This document shows positions 49,706 through 61,465 of a stretch of DNA of 64,000 bases, piece after piece. The stretch lies in assembly GCF_028291725.1 (NCBI RefSeq), contig NZ_JAQGNT010000059.1:1-64000 (forward strand). Reading direction: 5' to 3'. The notes below the pieces were generated by a model. That model had not been told where the DNA came from, did not search any database, and saw only the letters and a list, made by a program, of their open reading frames with translations. Numbering within the stretch: the stretch's first letter is position 1; each line of letters opens with the position of its first letter. This DNA is from Hydrocarboniphaga sp. (lineage in GTDB: Bacteria > Pseudomonadota > Gammaproteobacteria > Nevskiales > Nevskiaceae). Both the position numbers and the translations under genes were made by a program.

Positions 49706-51991
49706 ATGGAATCGACTGTTCGGCAGAAAGCACGCACCGTGGTCTGGCCGGGTCGCTCGTATCCGCTGGGAGCAAGCTGGGACGGTGAAGGGGTCAATTT
49801 CGCGCTGTTTTCCGCCAATGCGGTAGCGGTGGATCTGTGCCTGTTCGACCCCAGCGGTCAGCATGAAATCGCCCGCGTCAGGCTGCCCGAATACAGCGAT
49901 CAGATCTGGCACGGTTATCTGCCCGATGCGCGCCCGGGCCTGCTTTACGGCTACCGCGTGCATGGCCCTTACGCGCCCGAGCACGGGCATCGCTTCAACG
50001 CGAACAAGCTGCTGCTCGATCCTTACGCCAAGTCCATCGCCGGCGATCTGAACTGGAGCGACGCCAACTTCGGCTATCGCATCGGCCATACCAAGGACGA
50101 TCTGTCTTTCGACAAGCGCGACAATGCGCGCTATATGCCGAAGTGCCGCGTCGTCGACACCTCTTTCACCTGGGGCGAGGACCGCCGGCCGCGCACCAGC
50201 TGGGAAGAAACCGTGATCATGGAAACCCATGTGAAGGGTTTCACCAAGCTGCATCCCGGCGTCGCCCAGAACAAGCGCGGCACCTTCGCCGGCCTGGTCG
50301 CGCCACCGGTGCTCGATCATCTGGTGCGCACCGGCGTCACTGCGGTGGAGCTGCTGCCGGTTCATCACTTCCTCAACGACCGGCATCTGGTCCAGCGCAA
50401 CCTGACCAATTACTGGGGCTACAACTCGATCGGGTTTTTTGCGCCCGATCCGCGGTTTCTTTACAGCGGCCTGGTCGAAGAGTTCAAGACCACGGTCAAG
50501 CGCCTGCACGGCGCCGGCATCGAGGTGATTCTCGACGTGGTCTACAACCACACGGCCGAAGGCAATCATATGGGCCCGACCTTGTCGCTGCGCGGCATCG
50601 ACAACGCCAGCTACTACCGGCTCACCGAAGATCCGCGCTACTACATGGATTTCACCGGCACCGGCAATACGCTCAACGTCGATCATCCGCGCGTGCTGCA
50701 GATGGTGATGGATTCGCTGCGCTACTGGGTCAGCGAGATGCATGTCGACGGCTTCCGGTTCGATCTGTGCTCGACGCTGGCGCGCGAGCACGGCAACTTC
50801 GATCCGGGTGCGGCTTTTCTCGATGCAGTGCGCCAGGATCCGCTGCTGAACACGGTGAAGATGATCGCCGAGCCCTGGGACCTGGGCCCTTACGGCTATC
50901 AGGTCGGCGGCTTTCCACCGGGCTGGGCGGAATGGAACGGCGCGTTCCGCGACACCGTGCGCAAGTTCTGGAAAGGCGATGGCGGCCTGCTCGCCGAGAT
51001 GGGCAACCGCGTCACCGGCTCGTCGGATATCTACGATCACAACGGCCGCAGGCCGTGGTCGTCGATCAATTTCGTCACCGCGCACGACGGCTTCACCTTG
51101 CAGGATCTGGTGTCGTACAACGACAAGCACAACCAGGCCAACGGCGAAGACAATCGCGACGGCACCGACGACAACCTGTCGTGGAACTGCGGCGTCGAGG
51201 GACCGACCGATGACCCTGTGATCGTGAAGATTCGCGATCAGCTCAAGCGCAATCATCTGGCGACGCTGATCCTGTCGCTGGGTGTGCCGATGCTGCTGGC
51301 CGGCGACGAGATGGGCCGCTCGCAGAATGGCAACAACAATGCCTACTGCCAGGACGATGCGATCTCGTGGACGCAGTGGGAAAACCTGCGGCCCGAGGAT
51401 CAGCGCCTGCAGGATTTCGTGCGCCGGGTGATCGCGCTGCGCCGCAGGCACCGGGTGTTTTCACGGCCCGGTTTCTTTCGCGGCAAGGTCATGGCCGCCG
51501 ACGGGCTCAAGGACATTACCTGGCTTGCGCCCAGCGGTAACGAGCAAACCCACGAGGATTGGAACAACGGCATGGCGCGCTGTCTCGGCTGGGTGCTCGG
51601 CGGCGCGGCGGGCGAGTACTACACCCCGGGCGGCCAGCGCGACATCGACGACAGTTTCATGGTGCTGATGAATGCGCATCACGAAGAGATCGAGTTCTGC
51701 ATGCCCGACATGAAGACCGAAATGCGCTGGGAATTGCTGATCGATACCGCGCTGGAATCGGGCTTTTCCGAAGAAGGCCGGTTCTTCTCCAGGGGCCAGT
51801 GCTACAGGATCCAGGGCCGCTCGATGGCACTGTTGATCAATCGCGCGGAGCCCGCCGGCTTCGCACGGATGACGCAGGCGGAAGCCGTCGGCCCGCCGAC
51901 GATCGCCGAAGAGCCCGCCAACGACGAGAGTATCGACGCCGAGCCGGACGCCGAGCCGCTGGTGGCGCGCGCGCAGGCGGGCGCGGCGTGA
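49706..51991 (+). CDS. glgX: glycogen debranching enzyme GlgX
   Basis: GlgX hydrolyses alpha-1,6 branches left after phosphorylase action on glycogen. The 761-residue protein from the ATG at 49706 has an N-terminal CBM48 domain ('GEGVNFALFSANAVAVDLCLF') and a GH13 barrel: DVVYNHTAEGN, the nucleophile region DGFRFDLCS, acid AEPWDLGPYG, and FVTAHDGFTL. A C-terminal beta-domain and an Ala/Glu-rich tail follow. The stop overlaps the treZ GTG (GTGA), so debranching is coupled to trehalose formation. Confidence 0.96.
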   Translation: MESTVRQKARTVVWPGRSYPLGASWDGEGVNFALFSANAVAVDLCLFDPSGQHEIARVRLPEYSDQIWHGYLPDARPGLLYGYRVHGPYAPEHGHRFNANKLLLDPYAKSIAGDLNWSDANFGYRIGHTKDDLSFDKRDNARYMPKCRVVDTSFTWGEDRRPRTSWEETVIMETHVKGFTKLHPGVAQNKRGTFAGLVAPPVLDHLVRTGVTAVELLPVHHFLNDRHLVQRNLTNYWGYNSIGFFAPDPRFLYSGLVEEFKTTVKRLHGAGIEVILDVVYNHTAEGNHMGPTLSLRGIDNASYYRLTEDPRYYMDFTGTGNTLNVDHPRVLQMVMDSLRYWVSEMHVDGFRFDLCSTLAREHGNFDPGAAFLDAVRQDPLLNTVKMIAEPWDLGPYGYQVGGFPPGWAEWNGAFRDTVRKFWKGDGGLLAEMGNRVTGSSDIYDHNGRRPWSSINFVTAHDGFTLQDLVSYNDKHNQANGEDNRDGTDDNLSWNCGVEGPTDDPVIVKIRDQLKRNHLATLILSLGVPMLLAGDEMGRSQNGNNNAYCQDDAISWTQWENLRPEDQRLQDFVRRVIALRRRHRVFSRPGFFRGKVMAADGLKDITWLAPSGNEQTHEDWNNGMARCLGWVLGGAAGEYYTPGGQRDIDDSFMVLMNAHHEEIEFCMPDMKTEMRWELLIDTALESGFSEEGRFFSRGQCYRIQGRSMALLINRAEPAGFARMTQAEAVGPPTIAEEPANDESIDAEPDAEPLVARAQAGAA

Positions 51992-53811
51992 AGCGCCATC
52001 GCGAGTTGCCGTTCGGTGCCGAATGTGTGGAGAACGGCGTGCGCTTCCGGCTGTGGGCGCCGGGTGTCGATGCCGCGGAGCTGGTTATCGACGGCGGCGA
52101 AACATGGAGGATGAATCGGGCCGGGCAGGGTTTCTTCGAGCTGATCACCGATCAGGCCAGGGCCGGCACTCGCTATCGCTATCGCGTCGCCGACATACTG
52201 GTGCCCGATCCGGCATCACGCTATCAGCCCGAGAGCGTTGCCGGCCCCAGCGTGGTGGTCGATGCGCGGGCCTTCGACTGGCAGGACCGCGACTGGCGCG
52301 GCCGACCCTGGCACGAGGCCGTCGTCTACGAGTTGCACGTGGGCTGCTTCTCGCAGGCGGGTACTTTCGACGGCGTCATCGCGCACTTCGATCATCTGCT
52401 GGATATCGGCATCAATGCGATCGAGTTGATGCCGGTCGCCGAGTGCCCGGGCCGCTGGAACTGGGGCTACGACGGCGTGCTGTTGTTTGCGGTCGAGGAG
52501 CGCTACGGCGGGCCCGATGGCCTGAAGCGCCTGGTCCAGGCGGCGCATCGTCGCGGCATCTCGGTGATCCTCGACGTGGTCTACAACCACTTCGGACCGG
52601 ACGGCAACTACCTGTCACTGTATGCGCCGGATTTCTTCACATCCAGGCATCAGACGCCCTGGGGCGCCGCGATCAATTTCGACGACGCGCGTTCCGATAT
52701 CGTGCGCTCGTTCTTCATCGAGAACGCGCTGTACTGGCTGCAGGAGTATCACCTCGACGGCCTGCGCTTCGATGCGGTGCACGCGATCCGCGACGACAGC
52801 CGGCCCGACATCGTCGTCGAACTCGGCCAGCGTATCCGCGAGACGATCAGGGAGCGGCCGATCCATCTGATCCTGGAGAACGACCAGAATCGCAGCAGCG
52901 TGATCGGCCAGGCTTATCAGGGCCCCGGTCCGCATACCGCGCAATGGAACGATGATTTTCATCATGTGCTGCGGGTGTCGATCACCGACATGCGTGGTGG
53001 CTATTACGACGACTACACGCTCGGCGAGGGTCAGCCGCAGCAATACGTCGCGCGAGTGCTCGCCGAAGGCTTCGCGTATCAGGGCGAGGCATCGAAACAT
53101 CGCGATAACACCACGCGCGGTGAGCCGAGCGCTGCCTTGCCGCCGACCGCGTTCGTATCCTTCATCCAGAATCACGACCAGGTCGGCAATCATGCATTTG
53201 GCTGGCGGCTCGGCAAATTCGCCAAGCCAGAAGCAATACGCGCCGGCACTGCGGTGCTGCTGCTGGCGCCGCAGATTCCGATGCTGTGGATGGGCCAGGA
53301 ATGGAACAGCGAGCAGCCATTCCCGTTCTTCTGCGATTTTGGCGGCGAGCTTGCGGACGCGGTGCGCAAGGGGCGCATCGAGGAGTTCAAATCCTTCCCC
53401 GAGTTTCAGGACCCCGAGGCGATCAAGCGCATTCCCGATCCGCTCGCCGAGACAACGTTTCAAAGCGCGGTGCTCGACTGGTCCGAGCCGGCGCGCAAAG
53501 CGCAGTGGACGAAGCTGCATCGAGACATGCTTGCGGTGCGCCGCGAGCATGTGGTGCCGCGCATGGCAACTTCGCGTGGCGGCTCGGGGACCAGTGCCGT
53601 CGACGAGCAGGGCGCGATCTATGTGCACTGGCGCTTCGGTGATGGCGCGGTGCTGCAGCTGGTTGCGAATCTGAGCGACAGCAGCGTTGCAGTCGATGCT
53701 GGCAAAGTGCTCGGCCGCCGCGTTTATGCGACGGCCGATCTGGACGGCGGCGATCTGCCGCCCTGGTATGTCGCGCTCAACGTCGTCGACCGGCAAGGAG
53801 CGCTAGCATGA
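51988..53811 (+). CDS. treZ: malto-oligosyltrehalose trehalohydrolase
   Basis: TreZ releases trehalose from maltooligosyl-trehalose. The 607-residue protein starts at the GTG at 51988, overlapping the glgX stop; the much longer open frame upstream is a shadow of glgX. N-terminal sandwich 'GVRFRLWAPGVDAAELV', then GH13 motifs 'DVVYNHFGPDGNYL', 'GLRFDAVHAI', 'LILENDQN' and 'FIQNHDQVGNHA', plus the TreZ-typical 'GQEWNSEQPFPFFCDF'. The stop overlaps the treY ATG (ATGA). The two enzymes act in sequence on the same chain. Confidence 0.97.
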   Translation: MKRHRELPFGAECVENGVRFRLWAPGVDAAELVIDGGETWRMNRAGQGFFELITDQARAGTRYRYRVADILVPDPASRYQPESVAGPSVVVDARAFDWQDRDWRGRPWHEAVVYELHVGCFSQAGTFDGVIAHFDHLLDIGINAIELMPVAECPGRWNWGYDGVLLFAVEERYGGPDGLKRLVQAAHRRGISVILDVVYNHFGPDGNYLSLYAPDFFTSRHQTPWGAAINFDDARSDIVRSFFIENALYWLQEYHLDGLRFDAVHAIRDDSRPDIVVELGQRIRETIRERPIHLILENDQNRSSVIGQAYQGPGPHTAQWNDDFHHVLRVSITDMRGGYYDDYTLGEGQPQQYVARVLAEGFAYQGEASKHRDNTTRGEPSAALPPTAFVSFIQNHDQVGNHAFGWRLGKFAKPEAIRAGTAVLLLAPQIPMLWMGQEWNSEQPFPFFCDFGGELADAVRKGRIEEFKSFPEFQDPEAIKRIPDPLAETTFQSAVLDWSEPARKAQWTKLHRDMLAVRREHVVPRMATSRGGSGTSAVDEQGAIYVHWRFGDGAVLQLVANLSDSSVAVDAGKVLGRRVYATADLDGGDLPPWYVALNVVDRQGALA

Positions 53812-56651
53812 GGCAGCCGCCGACGCTGCCGCGCGCGACCTATCGCGTGCAGCTGCATCAGGACTTCCGCTTCGACGATGCGGCCGCCCTGGCCGGTTAT
53901 CTGGCCGATCTCGGGTTCTCGCATCTGTACGCCTCGCCGATCATGGCGGCCAAGCCGGGCTCGATGCATGGCTACGACATCGTCGATCACAACCGCTTCA
54001 ATCCCGAACTGGGCGGCGAGGAGGGTTTTGAACGCCTGATTGCGGCGCTCGACGAACACGGCCTGGGCCTGATCCTCGACATCGTGCCCAACCACGTCGG
54101 CATCGGCGTCGACAACGCCGCCTGGATGGACGTGCTCGAATGGGGCCAGCGTTCGCCGCATGCGCTGGATTTCGACATCGACTGGAAATCCAGCCGGCGC
54201 AATCTCGAAGGCAAGGTTCTGCTGCCGGTGCTCGGCGACCAGTTCGGCCTGGTGCTGGAGCGCGGTGAAATCGCGCTGAAGTTCGACGCCCGAACCGGCA
54301 GCATCAGCGCCTGGTACTACGAGAACCGTCTGCCGATCTCGGCCATGGATTACGCGGAGCTGCTGGAGCCCGCCTTGCTGACGGCGGTGGGCGAGGGCAG
54401 GCACCGGCTGGCCAATCTGGTTCGCGACTTCCAGTTGCTGAAGGAGCAGCCCGGCTCGGATACCGCGGTGCGCGAAACCGCGGCCTCGCTGAAGCAGCAG
54501 CTGGCCGAAACCCTGGCCGACGAGTCCGGCCTGGGCGACCTGATCCAGCAGGCGCTCGCCAGCGTCGGCGGACACGAAGGCGACCGGCAGAGCTGGGACC
54601 GGCTCGGCCTGCTGCTCGACCGGCAGAGTTATCGCGCCGCGTACTGGCGCGTGTCGTCGGACGAGGTCAACTACCGGCGCTTCTTCGACATCAACGAACT
54701 CGCCGGCCTGCGCGTCGAACGCCGCGAGCTGTTCGACGAAGTGCATCGCACGACGCTGCGCCTGGTCGCCGAAAACAAGGTGCAGGGCCTGCGCATCGAT
54801 CATATCGACGGCCTGTTCGATCCGCGCCAATACAGTGAGCGCCTCAGTGAACGCCTCGCGCGGTGCCTGCAGGACGCGGCCGGCAAGCTCGACGCACCGG
54901 CGTACATCCTGCTCGAGAAAATCCTCGCGCACTACGAAGAGTTGCCCGGCGACTGGCCGGTCGCCGGCACCACTGGCTACGACACGCTGAACCTGCTCGG
55001 CGGCCTGTTCGTCGACCCGGATTCCGAGCGTGCGCTGTCGACGATCTACCGCCGCTACAGCGGCGAGCGCAAGCCCTATGACGAGATCCTGTACGAGTGC
55101 AAGAAGCTGATCGTGCAGAACAACCTGGCCAGCGAGATGGGTGTGCTTGCCAACGCGGTGCAGACGCTCAGCGCCAGCCAGTGGCGCTCGCGCGATTTCA
55201 CTTACGCGGCGATCCGCAAGGGGCTGGAAGAACTGGTGGCGCGCTTCCCGGTGTATCGCACGTATCTGGACGAGAGCGGGCGCCTGTCTGCGGCGGACCG
55301 CCGCTATATCGAGTGGGCGGTGGGCCTGGCCAAGAAGAACGCGGGGCCGATCGAAACCTCGATCTTCGATTTCATCGGCAGCATCCTGAGCGGCGATCTG
55401 GCGGCCGAAGGCTCGCCGTATTCGGGCCAGGCGGTGCGGCTGGCGGCGATGCGCTTTCAGCAGCTGTCCGGCCCGGCGATGGCCAAGGGCCTGGAAGACA
55501 CCAGTTTCTATCGCTACTTCCGGCTGCTGGTGCACAACGAAGTCGGCGGCGACCCGCGCCGCTACGCGGTGTCGCCGTCGGCGTTTCACAAGGCCAATGC
55601 CCAGCGCCTGCAGCAGCATCCGCTGGACATGATCGGCGGCAGCACGCACGACACCAAGCGCGGCGAAGACGCGCGGGCGCGCATCGCCTGCCTGAGCGGC
55701 CTGAGCACCGAATGGGCGGCGCGGCTGCGCTTCTGGTCGCGCAGCAACCGGCGGCTGGCCGGCGAGGTCGACGGCGAGCCGGCGCCAGACTTCAATCACC
55801 AGTACTACTTCTATCAGACGCTGATCGGCGCCTGGCCCGCGGATCTGGCGATCGACGACGCGGCCGGCCTGGCCTCGCTGGCCGAGCGGGTCGAGGGCGC
55901 GATGCTGAAGGCGGCGCGCGAAGGCAAGCAGCGCTCGAGCTGGACCCAGCCCAACGAGGCCTACGAACAGGCCCTGGCGCGCTTCGTCAAAGGTGCGCTG
56001 ATGCCGGGCGCCGGCAACCCGTTTCTGGCCGACTTCCAGCGCTTTGCTGCGCGCGTCGCCTGGTTCGGCGCACTGACTTCGCTGTCGCAGACCCTGCTGC
56101 GGCTGACCATGCCCGGCGTGCCCGACATCTATCGCGGCTCCGAGCTGTGGGAGCTGTCGATGGTCGATCCGGACAATCGCCGGCCGGTGGATTACGCCGA
56201 CGTCCGCGCCAAATCCGCATCGCTGGCCCGGCTCAGCGGCGCGGGGGCCGCCAGCGAGCTGCTGGCGCACTGGCAGGACGGCCGGGTGAAGCTGCACCTG
56301 ATCCGCAGCGTGCTGCGCCTGCGCCGCGAGCGGCCCGGCCTGTTCGCGTCCGGCAGCTACGAGGCGATCACCGCCACCGGAGCCAGGGCCGAGCTGCTGC
56401 TCGCGTTCCGCCGGCAGGGCGAGGACGCGGCGCTGATCGTGCTGGCGCCGCGGCTGTGGCCGCAGTTGGCGGGCGAGACCCAGACCGCCGCGTCCGCGGC
56501 GGCCGGCTGGGCCGATACCTCGATCACGCTGGCGGCCGGCCGCTATTGCGACGTGTTGAGCGGCCGGGGCCTCGAGTTGCCGTCCGATCAGTCCCTGCCG
56601 CTGGCCCGGCTGCTGGCCGATTTTCCCGTGGGACTGCTGCTGAAGGCCTGA
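53808..56651 (+). CDS. treY: malto-oligosyltrehalose synthase
   Basis: TreY turns the reducing-end glucose of malto-oligosaccharides into an alpha,alpha-1,1 (trehalose) linkage. The 947-residue protein is of the expected size and has '[18 protein letters not shown]', '[18 protein letters not shown]', '[11 protein letters not shown]', '[16 protein letters not shown]' and '[16 protein letters not shown]', all TreY signatures. With glgX and treZ it forms a three-gene, translationally coupled operon for making trehalose from glycogen or maltodextrin, an osmotic, desiccation or heat-stress route. Confidence 0.97.
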   Translation: MRQPPTLPRATYRVQLHQDFRFDDAAALAGYLADLGFSHLYASPIMAAKPGSMHGYDIVDHNRFNPELGGEEGFERLIAALDEHGLGLILDIVPNHVGIGVDNAAWMDVLEWGQRSPHALDFDIDWKSSRRNLEGKVLLPVLGDQFGLVLERGEIALKFDARTGSISAWYYENRLPISAMDYAELLEPALLTAVGEGRHRLANLVRDFQLLKEQPGSDTAVRETAASLKQQLAETLADESGLGDLIQQALASVGGHEGDRQSWDRLGLLLDRQSYRAAYWRVSSDEVNYRRFFDINELAGLRVERRELFDEVHRTTLRLVAENKVQGLRIDHIDGLFDPRQYSERLSERLARCLQDAAGKLDAPAYILLEKILAHYEELPGDWPVAGTTGYDTLNLLGGLFVDPDSERALSTIYRRYSGERKPYDEILYECKKLIVQNNLASEMGVLANAVQTLSASQWRSRDFTYAAIRKGLEELVARFPVYRTYLDESGRLSAADRRYIEWAVGLAKKNAGPIETSIFDFIGSILSGDLAAEGSPYSGQAVRLAAMRFQQLSGPAMAKGLEDTSFYRYFRLLVHNEVGGDPRRYAVSPSAFHKANAQRLQQHPLDMIGGSTHDTKRGEDARARIACLSGLSTEWAARLRFWSRSNRRLAGEVDGEPAPDFNHQYYFYQTLIGAWPADLAIDDAAGLASLAERVEGAMLKAAREGKQRSSWTQPNEAYEQALARFVKGALMPGAGNPFLADFQRFAARVAWFGALTSLSQTLLRLTMPGVPDIYRGSELWELSMVDPDNRRPVDYADVRAKSASLARLSGAGAASELLAHWQDGRVKLHLIRSVLRLRRERPGLFASGSYEAITATGARAELLLAFRRQGEDAALIVLAPRLWPQLAGETQTAASAAAGWADTSITLAAGRYCDVLSGRGLELPSDQSLPLARLLADFPVGLLLKA

Positions 56652-56723
56652 GGTCGCTACAATCGCGGCCCCAACGGCTGGCGCGTTTGCTAACGGCCAG
56701 CGGCGGCTTCGGCTGTTTTGGGG

Positions 56724-56750
56724 CTTGAACGACCTGTTTTTGCCCCCAAA
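56724..56750 (+). promoter_or_regulatory. probable sigma32 heat-shock promoter of grpE
   Basis: CTTGAA (56724-56729), a 13-bp spacer and CCCCCAAA (56743-56750) match the sigma32 consensus CTTGAA-N11-15-CCCCATNT well, about 65 bp before the grpE ATG. Confidence 0.7.
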
Positions 56751-56816
56751 ACAAGCCGCACACGACGTTTTTCATACAAAACCCCTACAGAACCCAGACA
56801 TCATTCGACTCAGACC

Positions 56817-57350
56817 ATGACGGCGACTCCCGAACCTTCGATAGACGAGACCGCTACCGCGGCCGACGCCCCGCCCGACCTGGCCGCGCTGACTGCCCAG
56901 ATCGAGGATCTGCGTGCCCAGGCCCAGGCCGCCCGCGAGGCGCAACTGCGGGCGCTGGCTGAACTCGACAACGTGCGCAAGCGCGCCGAACGCGAGATCG
57001 GCGCGGCGTCCAAGTTCGGGGCCGAGAAGCTGCTCGGCGAGTTGCTCGGCATTTCCGACTCCGTCGATCTGGGCCTGCAGGCCGCATCGGCACCCGACGT
57101 GCAGGTCAAGACCATCGTCGAAGGTCTGGAGCTGACGCGCCGCCAGCTGGTGGCGCTGCTGGAGAAGCAGGGCGTGACCCAGGTCGACCCCAGGGGTCAG
57201 CCGTTCAACCCCGACTTCCACGAGGCGGTCAGCATGGTGCCTTCGGCCGATGTGCCGCCCAACCATGTGCTCAACGTGATGCAGAAGGGCTACAAGCTGC
57301 ACGAGCGGCTGCTGCGTCCGGCAATGGTGATCGTCGCTCGCGCACCCTGA
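56817..57350 (+). CDS. grpE: nucleotide exchange factor GrpE
   Basis: GrpE releases ADP from DnaK. The 177-residue protein from the ATG at 56817 ([20 protein letters not shown]) has the acidic disordered start, the long coiled coil ('[20 protein letters not shown]', '[15 protein letters not shown]'), and the beta-domain signature '[45 protein letters not shown]'-type C-terminus. Upstream in-frame codons belong to the promoter region. A sigma32-like promoter precedes it. It leads grpE-dnaK-dnaJ. Confidence 0.97.
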   Translation: MTATPEPSIDETATAADAPPDLAALTAQIEDLRAQAQAAREAQLRALAELDNVRKRAEREIGAASKFGAEKLLGELLGISDSVDLGLQAASAPDVQVKTIVEGLELTRRQLVALLEKQGVTQVDPRGQPFNPDFHEAVSMVPSADVPPNHVLNVMQKGYKLHERLLRPAMVIVARAP

Positions 57351-57390
57351 CCTGCGTCAAGGCTTTATGGCGGTACCCGGTAAAAACTCT

Positions 57391-57417
57391 CTTGAATGCC
57401 GACGACCGGCCACTAGA
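57391..57417 (+). promoter_or_regulatory. possible sigma32 promoter of dnaK
   Basis: CTTGAA (57391-57396), 13-bp spacer, then CCACTAGA (57410-57417). The -35 is perfect; the -10 matches CCCCATNT only partly. It lies 50 bp before the dnaK ATG. Confidence 0.5.
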
Positions 57418-57466
57418 TAGGCAGCAGTCGTCGGCAATACGAACCAATATTTTCGGAGTTACTCAA

Positions 57467-59389
<1,923 letters not shown>

Positions 59390-59407
59390 GTCGGCGATGA
59401 GCGAACG

Positions 59408-59439
59408 GGAGACGGGCGAGAAATCGCCCGTCTCCTTTT
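59408..59439 (+). terminator. intrinsic terminator after dnaK
   Basis: GGAGACGGGCGA - GAAA - TCGCCCGTCTCC is a perfect 12-bp stem followed by TTTT, 19 bp after the dnaK stop. Confidence 0.93.
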
Positions 59440-59533
59440 GCGTCTCTAGCGCGGTCCTTGCTTCCACCAAGTTGTTCGCCAAACTATTCGCCGATCCATA
59501 CCCCGTTCCAACTCTTCTGGATTTCCCGGTCTC

Positions 59534-60658
59534 ATGAGCAAGCGTGACTATTACGAAGTTCTCGGTGTCAGCCGCCAGGCCAGCGACGAGGAACTGAAAA
59601 AAGCTTATCGCCGCCTGGCGATGAAGCTGCACCCGGACCGCAATCCGGGTGACACCGCTGCCGAAGAGAAATTCAAGGAGGCCAACGAGGCCTACGAAGT
59701 GCTGACCGACGCGCAGAAGCGCGCGATCTACGACGAGCACGGTCACGAAGGCCTGCAGCGCGGTGGTGCCGGCGGTGGTTTCGGCGAAGGCGGTTTCAGC
59801 GACATCTTCGGCGACGTCTTCAGCGACATTTTTGGCGGCGGCGGTGGCCGTCGCAGCGGGCCGCGCCGCGGCTCCGACCTGCGCTACATGATGGAGCTGA
59901 GCCTGGAGCAGGCGGTGTTCGGATCGGCCGAGACGATCCGCATTCCGACTTTGGCAGACTGCGCCAGCTGCAACGGCCAGGGCACCGCCGACGGCAAGGC
60001 GCCGCCCAAGTGCATCAGCTGTGCAGGCAGCGGCCAGGTGCGCGTGCAGCAGGGTTTCTTCGTTCTGCAACAGACCTGCCCGCATTGCCGCGGTCGCGGC
60101 ACCCAGATCAGCGATCCCTGCAAGACCTGCCGCGGCGCCGCCAAGATCCGCCGCGAGAAGACCCTCGAGGTCAAGATCCCGGCCGGCGTCGATACCGGCG
60201 ATCGCATCCGCCTGACCGGCGAAGGCGAGGCCGGCGAGCGCGGCGCACCTCCGGGTGATCTGTACGTGCAGGTCAACGTCAAGCCGCACGAGTTCTTCGA
60301 GCGCGATGGCAGCGATCTGTACTGCACGGTGCCGATCGACTTCGTCACCGCCGCGCTCGGCGGCGAGCTCGACGTGCCGACCCTGGCCGGCCGCGCCCAG
60401 CTCAAGCTGCCGGAGGAAACCCAGACCGGCAAGGTGTTCCGCCTGCGCGGCAAGGGCGTCAAGTCGGTGCGCGGCGGTGCGATCGGCGACCTGCTATGCA
60501 CGGTCGTGATCGAGACGCCGGTGCGCCTGAACAAGAAGCAGCGCGAGAGCCTGCGCGAGTTCGGCGCCTCGCTACAGGGCGACGGCAGCACCCGCCACAA
60601 TCCCGAAGCCGCAGGCTGGCTGGACCGGGCCAAGAAGTTCTTCGGCGCGGCGGATTAG
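59534..60658 (+). CDS. dnaJ: co-chaperone DnaJ (Hsp40)
   Basis: A 374-residue type I J-protein. The J domain (about 1-70) has the HPD tripeptide in KLHPDRNPG. The Gly/Phe-rich region follows ('[20 protein letters not shown]'). The four zinc motifs [24 protein letters not shown] and CKTCRGAA span about 138-205 (the last deviates from CxxCxGxG). The C-terminal peptide-binding domains end with the dimer helix. It activates DnaK ATPase and hands over substrates. A REP element follows 18 bp after the stop. Confidence 0.98.
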   Translation: MSKRDYYEVLGVSRQASDEELKKAYRRLAMKLHPDRNPGDTAAEEKFKEANEAYEVLTDAQKRAIYDEHGHEGLQRGGAGGGFGEGGFSDIFGDVFSDIFGGGGGRRSGPRRGSDLRYMMELSLEQAVFGSAETIRIPTLADCASCNGQGTADGKAPPKCISCAGSGQVRVQQGFFVLQQTCPHCRGRGTQISDPCKTCRGAAKIRREKTLEVKIPAGVDTGDRIRLTGEGEAGERGAPPGDLYVQVNVKPHEFFERDGSDLYCTVPIDFVTAALGGELDVPTLAGRAQLKLPEETQTGKVFRLRGKGVKSVRGGAIGDLLCTVVIETPVRLNKKQRESLREFGASLQGDGSTRHNPEAAGWLDRAKKFFGAAD

Positions 60659-60675
60659 CGGCGCGATGCCTGACG

Positions 60676-60743
60676 TGTAGGAGCGGGTCATACCCGCGAC
60701 TGCGGCCCCACCGGCGCAGTCGCGGGTATGACCCGCTCCTACA
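60676..60743. repeat. REP-type palindrome, GTAGGAGCGG variety
   Basis: Arms 60676-60704 and 60715-60743 (TGTAGGAGCGGGTCATACCC...) are a perfect 29-bp inverted repeat around a 10-bp centre, ending in GTAG/CTAC. Same family as 44902-44968. Confidence 0.88.
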
Positions 60744-60963
60744 ACTGCGGGAAATATCCGGCGTGGTTGTGGAGCAAATTGCCCAGCGGCGCGCACGGCG
60801 CTGACATCGAGTTCAATATGCGCCCCAGCCGTAGCGCTGACATGGGCGATGCGTATGCCTGTAAGTTACGGCCTTGGCATTGTTATCAAAGCTTTCCCCG
60901 ATTAACTTAACGGCATTCGCAGCGCGCTCGCCTGACCCGGGGCGAACGCGAACAAGGGACCGC

Positions 60964-61446
60964 ATGAGCGATTTGGAACAGGGCAGTCTCCAGTATTTCC
61001 ACAGCCGGGCGTCCCACAGCCTGTGGTTGCCTCTGCTGCGTGCGCTTGCCGATGAACTCAATGCGCAGATGCCGCCGGAAGAGCTGCGTTCGTTTTTCTT
61101 CGCGATCGGCGGGCGCATCGCGGCGGCCGACCCGCTGCCGGCCGGCACCTCGCTGGCCGATCTGGAGCGCAACGCCAACCATTGGTTCGGCTACGCCGGC
61201 TGGGGCTGGGTCAAGATCCGCGATCTGCAGTCCTCGCTCGAGTTTGTCCATGCCTGCGCTCCGCTGCGCCAGGCTTTCGGCGACGTCGCGCTGGCCTGGT
61301 CGCCGGCCGTCATCGAAGGCATCTACGCGGCCTGGCTGAAACGACTGGGCGCAAGCGGCCCGCTGGAACTGCACCAGGTCGGCGGCGTCGAGGGCCCGGT
61401 CGACGTGCTGCGTTTCCGCCTGGCTCATCCCAGCTACTTCGTCTGA
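60964..61446 (+). CDS. bcsD: cellulose synthase complex subunit BcsD
   Basis: BcsD is a periplasmic octameric ring that helps order glucan chains during export in cellulose producers such as Komagataeibacter. The 160-residue protein from the ATG at 60964 (MSDLEQGSLQYFHSRASHSL) has 'LRALADELNAQMPPEELRSF', 'WGWVKIRDLQSSLEFVHACAPLRQAFG' and 'WSPAVIEGIYAAWL', matching the family. No signal peptide, as is usual for BcsD. It is the first gene of the bcs cluster here, and bcsP follows 19 bp later. Confidence 0.9.
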   Translation: MSDLEQGSLQYFHSRASHSLWLPLLRALADELNAQMPPEELRSFFFAIGGRIAAADPLPAGTSLADLERNANHWFGYAGWGWVKIRDLQSSLEFVHACAPLRQAFGDVALAWSPAVIEGIYAAWLKRLGASGPLELHQVGGVEGPVDVLRFRLAHPSYFV

Positions 61447-61465
61447 GCGCCCGAGCCCGTCCGCC

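Noticed and set aside
51559-51987. N-terminal extension of treZ into glgX
   Set aside because: The extension is Arg-rich shadow sequence; the GTG at 51988 overlaps the glgX stop and gives the normal TreZ start.
53724-56297. 857-residue open frame antisense to treY
   Set aside because: Mirror of treY codon bias; treY itself has full family signatures.
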